Shown here piece after piece: positions 60,708 through 64,000 of a DNA stretch of 64,000 nucleotides; the first letter of the stretch is position 1, and each line of letters begins with the position of its first letter. The DNA comes from CAZUDI01 sp964618975. Lineage in GTDB: Bacteria; Desulfobacterota; Desulfomonilia; UBA1062. The position numbers were made by a program, and so were the translations under genes. Under the pieces are notes generated by a model, which was not told the origin of the DNA, made no database searches, and saw only the letters and a program-made list of their open reading frames with translations. Location of the stretch: NCBI GenBank assembly GCA_964618975.1, contig CAZUDI010000009.1, positions 1-64,000 on the forward strand, read 5' to 3'.

Positions 60708-63097
60708 GCAAGGGAAGGATCGGGGAGATCCTGTCGCAGCGGGTACTGATTCTGGACGGCGCCACGGGGACCCTGCTGCAGGAAAGGGGCCTGCCGGCAG
60801 GCGTGTGCCCCGAGTTGTGGTGCCTGGAGCACACCGCCATCACCCAGGACATCCACCGTTCCTACAGTGAGGCCGGCGCCGATGTGGTGTTTACCTGCAC
60901 CTTCGGCGCCAACCGCTTCAAGCTCCAGCAGTATGGCATTCAGGACGCCTATGGCATCAACTCCGGCCTGGCCCGGGCCGCGCGTCAGGCCGTGGGGGAA
61001 TCCGCCCTGGTGGCGGGCGACATGGGACCCACGGGACTCTTTATCGAACCCTTCGGCGAATTGCCCTTCGACGAGGCGGTGGCGGCCTACCGGGAACAGG
61101 TGCAGGGCCTGCTCGCCGGTGGGGTGGATCTGTTCGTCATCGAGACCATGATCGACATCCAGGAGACACGCGCGGCCCTGATCGCCGTACGCGAACTCAC
61201 GGACGCCTTCGTGATCGTCACCATGACCTACGAGGCCGGGGGACGCACCCTGGGCGGCACGGACCCCTTGAGCGCGCTCATCACCCTGCAGTCACTCGGG
61301 GCCGATGCCGTGGGTTGCAACTGTTCCACCGGCCCGGCCGAGATGATCCCCCTCCTCGCGCACATGAAACCCCATGCCACCGTGCCGCTGGCCGCCAAAC
61401 CCAATGCGGGCCTCCCGCGTCTGGAGGGCGGCCGGACCATCTTCGATATGGATGCCAGCCGCTTCGCCGCCTATGCCCCGGAGTTCGTGGCGCAAGGCGC
61501 CAATCTGCTGGGCGGTTGCTGCGGTACCACGCCGGAGCACATCCGGTCTCTCAGGCAGGCGACCCTCGCCTTGAGTCCTATCCCCCCCCTGCGACAATCC
61601 ATCCCGGCGCTGAGCTCGCCCAGGCAGGCCGTGATCCTGTCAGCGGACGCCCCGCTAACAATCATCGGCGAAAGGATCAATCCCACCGGCAAGAAGGCCC
61701 TGCAGCAGGAACTCCTCGAAGGGACGCTGTCGGGTGTGCGCACCCTGGCCAGAGAGCAGGTACAGCAGGGGGCGTGCCTGCTGGACGTGAATGTGGGTAT
61801 GCCCGGCATCGATGAAAGACACACCAGCGCCGAGGTGGTCAAGCTCCTGGCACGCACCGTAGAGACCCCGCTGGTGATCGACTCCTCCAACCCCGAGGTC
61901 ATCGAGCACGCCCTGAGGCTCTATCCGGGCCGGGCCCTGATCAACTCCATCTCGGGCGAGGCCGGCCGCCTGCAGGGACTGCTGGAGATCGCCGCGCGCT
62001 ACGGCGCCATGTTCATCCTGCTGCCCATCGAGGGCCGCCAGGTTCCCGCGAGGGCCGCCGAGCGCCAGCACATCGTGGAGGCCCTCTTCGAAAAGGCGCG
62101 CGCGCACGGCTTCACCAGGGACGACCTCATCGTCGACGCCCTGGCCATGGCGGTCTCGGCCGATCCGGGTGCCGCCCGCGAGACGCTCGCCACGATCCGG
62201 TGGTGCGCCGCGGAATTCGGAGCGCTGAGCGTGCTGGGGCTCTCCAACGTCTCCTTCGGCCTGCCCGGTAGACCCTGGCTCAATGCGGCCTTCGTGTCCA
62301 TGTGTATCGAGGCCGGACTCAATCTGGCAATCGCCAACCCGGGCAGCGAGGAGCTCATGAACCTCGCACTGGCCTCCGACGTGCTCAGCGCCCGCGACCG
62401 GGAGGCGGCCCACTTTATCGCCCGCTTTTCCGGGGCGGCGCCCGCCGGCCCCGCCAAGGCAGCGCCGGCGCTCACTTCCCCGCAAAGGGTGTACCGGGCC
62501 GTCTTAGAGGGCGACCGGGAGGGGATCGTCGCGGCCATCGAGCAGGCGCTCGCCGAGGGCGCCGAGCCCCAGGATCTGGTGAGCCGGCAGATGATCGCGG
62601 CCATCCGCGAGGTGGGGGAACTCTACGAACGCAAGGTCTACTTCCTGCCGCAGCTCATCGCCGGGGCCGAGGCCATGCAACGGGGCTTCGCCCATCTGGA
62701 GCCCCTCCTGGCAGGCGGCGGCGCCGCAAAGCCCCGTGCCCGCATCCTCATGGCCACCGTCGAGGGTGACATTCACGACATCGGCAAGAACATCGTGGCA
62801 CTCATGCTCAAAAACCACGGCTTCGAGGTGATCGACCTGGGCAAGGATGTGGGAACACAGGCCCTTATGACGGCCATCGAAGAGCACCGGCCCGACATGG
62901 TGGGGCTTTCGGCCCTCATGACCACCACCATGGTCAACATGCACCAGGCGGTGACCACCCTGCGTCAGCAGGGGTGCTCCTGCCCCTTCCTGGTGGGCGG
63001 GGCCGTGGTCACGCAGGCCTTTGCCGAGACCATCGGCGCCCACTATGCCCGCGACGGTGTCGAGGCCGTACGCCTGGCCGAACGGCTGGCCGGGTGA
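60704..63097 (+). CDS. metH: Cobalamin-dependent methionine synthase lacking the activation domain
   Basis: The 797-residue protein has a homocysteine domain with zinc ligands C207 (GCNCSTGP) and C272/C273 (LLGGCCGTTPEH), a methyltetrahydrofolate-binding pterin domain (IIGERINPTGKKALQQELLE near 323, LLDVNVGMPGIDE), and B12 cap and B12-binding domains. The lower-ligand motif DIHDIGKNIV has H691. The 797 residues end after the B12 domain; the activation domain is in the preceding gene. It transfers a methyl group from methyl-THF via B12 to homocysteine. Its stop shares TGATCA with the stop of the convergent TlpA-like gene. Confidence 0.95.
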   Translation: MSKGRIGEILSQRVLILDGATGTLLQERGLPAGVCPELWCLEHTAITQDIHRSYSEAGADVVFTCTFGANRFKLQQYGIQDAYGINSGLARAARQAVGESALVAGDMGPTGLFIEPFGELPFDEAVAAYREQVQGLLAGGVDLFVIETMIDIQETRAALIAVRELTDAFVIVTMTYEAGGRTLGGTDPLSALITLQSLGADAVGCNCSTGPAEMIPLLAHMKPHATVPLAAKPNAGLPRLEGGRTIFDMDASRFAAYAPEFVAQGANLLGGCCGTTPEHIRSLRQATLALSPIPPLRQSIPALSSPRQAVILSADAPLTIIGERINPTGKKALQQELLEGTLSGVRTLAREQVQQGACLLDVNVGMPGIDERHTSAEVVKLLARTVETPLVIDSSNPEVIEHALRLYPGRALINSISGEAGRLQGLLEIAARYGAMFILLPIEGRQVPARAAERQHIVEALFEKARAHGFTRDDLIVDALAMAVSADPGAARETLATIRWCAAEFGALSVLGLSNVSFGLPGRPWLNAAFVSMCIEAGLNLAIANPGSEELMNLALASDVLSARDREAAHFIARFSGAAPAGPAKAAPALTSPQRVYRAVLEGDREGIVAAIEQALAEGAEPQDLVSRQMIAAIREVGELYERKVYFLPQLIAGAEAMQRGFAHLEPLLAGGGAAKPRARILMATVEGDIHDIGKNIVALMLKNHGFEVIDLGKDVGTQALMTAIEEHRPDMVGLSALMTTTMVNMHQAVTTLRQQGCSCPFLVGGAVVTQAFAETIGAHYARDGVEAVRLAERLAG

Positions 63098-63607
63098 TCA
63101 GGGGAGCAGCTCCTCCAACATGATTTCAAGGCTGCGGCAGGCCACGCAGCGCACCACGCCGTCTTTGTCGATAAGCATGCGGGTGGGCACCCCGCGCACC
63201 CCGTAGGCCCGGGCCACCTGACCGGTGGTATCGAGGAGCACCCGGTAGGGCAGACCGTAGCGGGCTGCAAAAGATGCGACCTTCTGGGGGCTCTCCTGGA
63301 TATAGATGGCGAGGATCTCCAGGCCGTCGGTACGCCGTTTGTCATAGAGCTCCTTGAGGTAAGGCAGCTCCTTCTTGCAGTAGGGACACCAGGTGGTGGT
63401 GAAGACGACGAGCACCACCTTGCCGCGAAGGTCCGTGAGCGTCACCGGCACGCCATCCAGATCGGGGAGGGTAAAATCCGGGGCGGGCCTTTCGATGCCC
63501 TGCTCCCTGATATTCCACGCCTGCTCATCTTTAGCCGCGAGCACCCCCGTGCTCAGACCGAGCAGCAGCACCAGGGCCAGAGCCCCTTCGATAATCCTTC
63601 TCACCAC
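63098..63607 (-). CDS. TlpA-like thiol:disulfide oxidoreductase
   Basis: The 169-residue protein has an N-terminal signal/anchor (GALALVLLLGLSTGVLAA) and a TlpA/ResA-type thioredoxin fold: PAPDFTLPDLDGVPVTLTDL, and FTTTWCPYCKKELPYLKELY with C74 and C77. It should act in the periplasm to reduce disulfides, for example in cytochrome c maturation. GTG start(s) at 63607 follow AAAGGAGAAGC. It is 10 bases downstream of the CcdA-like gene, which would supply electrons across the membrane. Confidence 0.9.
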   Translation of the reverse strand: MVRRIIEGALALVLLLGLSTGVLAAKDEQAWNIREQGIERPAPDFTLPDLDGVPVTLTDLRGKVVLVVFTTTWCPYCKKELPYLKELYDKRRTDGLEILAIYIQESPQKVASFAARYGLPYRVLLDTTGQVARAYGVRGVPTRMLIDKDGVVRCVACRSLEIMLEELLP

Positions 63608-63617
63608 GCTTCTCCTT

Positions 63618-64000
63618 TCATATGCTCAACCTCCCGGCCACGATCAGAAAATACTCGCCCATGATCAGGAACAGCCAGCCGAAGGCCTTCTGGACCGTGA
63701 TCATCCACGCGCCTGCCCGCGGCAGGGCGGTGACGAGTCCGGTGAAGGTGCCCAGGAGGATAAACAGGGTGCCCAGACCGAAGGCAAACACGAAAAGCAG
63801 GATCACCCCCCATAAAACCTGGCCTCCGGCCGCTACCAGGCCCAGGACCACGCCCAGCACCGGCGCGGTGCAGGGGCCCAGCACCAGACCCGCGGCCAGC
63901 CCCAGCAGGAAGGCACCGATCAGCCCGCCGCGCGCCTGTTCGGCCCCGCTGGTGCGGGTAAGCCCCGGCAGTGGCAGGTGGAAGACCTCGAGCATGGCCA
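63618..64000 (-). CDS. CcdA/DsbD-type transmembrane thiol transporter (partial, C-terminal part)
   Basis: The frame runs off the right edge. The visible residues contain three hydrophobic helices. LGLAAGLVLGPCTAPVLGVV has the CcdA-type GPCTAP motif with a redox cysteine, followed by GVILLFVFAFGLGTLFILLG and AFGWLFLIMGEYFLIVAG. CcdA passes electrons from cytoplasmic thioredoxin to periplasmic TlpA/CcmG-like proteins. It is immediately upstream of the TlpA-like gene, consistent with a working pair. The N-terminal half lies beyond the window. Confidence 0.85.
   Translation of the reverse strand, partial: AMLEVFHLPLPGLTRTSGAEQARGGLIGAFLLGLAAGLVLGPCTAPVLGVVLGLVAAGGQVLWGVILLFVFAFGLGTLFILLGTFTGLVTALPRAGAWMITVQKAFGWLFLIMGEYFLIVAGRLSI

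Overview
The window is GC-rich bacterial chromosome. It holds about 50 intact protein genes, several decayed genes, no rRNA, no tRNA that I could recognise, and no CRISPR array. The gene set suggests an anaerobic or facultative member of the Desulfobacterota (Deltaproteobacteria) or a close relative: a 2-hydroxyacyl-CoA dehydratase-type protein, an EFR1-type flavodoxin-ferredoxin, two B12-binding radical SAM proteins, two NDP-forming acyl-CoA synthetase CoA-binding subunits, and a B12 methionine synthase with a detached activation domain. This placement is an inference from gene content, not a phylogeny.

Layout. 1-5.3 kb: dehydratase subunit, iron-sulfur flavoprotein, DUF374 acyltransferase, a decayed acyl-CoA synthetase and several repeat copies. 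5.3-20.9 kb: a redox/lipid-like block with a ferredoxin-type reductase translationally coupled to a carotenoid-desaturase-like flavoprotein, an aldehyde dehydrogenase, GntR/TetR regulators, an alanine dehydrogenase-aminotransferase-aminotransferase operon, an MFS transporter, a second desaturase-like flavoprotein and a PlsC acyltransferase. The two flavoprotein promoters share the same strong palindrome. 20.9-35 kb: decayed ThiF/MoaD genes, hydrolases, methyltransferases, a DEAD-box helicase, an old-yellow-enzyme reductase, an IS630-type remnant, an RNase D-like gene and two more decayed genes. 35-47 kb: radical SAM protein, lipases, Tex, a GH-like protein and a CoA-disulfide-reductase-like protein with a rhodanese domain. 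47.5-64 kb: an unusual REP-transposase/TetR fusion, a MarR regulator with visible operators, acyl-CoA synthetase subunits, CDF transporter, SDR, GlpD-like protein, radical SAM protein, PilZ, PanE-like reductase, split MetH, and TlpA/CcdA redox proteins.

Two things stand out. First, a dispersed element of about 80-85 bp is present in roughly 15 full or partial copies. It consists of two adjacent perfect palindromes inside imperfect terminal inverted repeats. One copy interrupts a grpB-like gene, and another supplies the C-terminus and stop codon of a flavin reductase. Second, the 47501-49030 gene encodes a REP-associated (IS200/Y1-like) transposase that has lost both HUH histidines and the catalytic tyrosine, fused in frame to a complete TetR regulator. 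This looks like a transposase turned into a regulator in a genome that carries REP-like palindromes. Whether the protein binds these repeats is untested.
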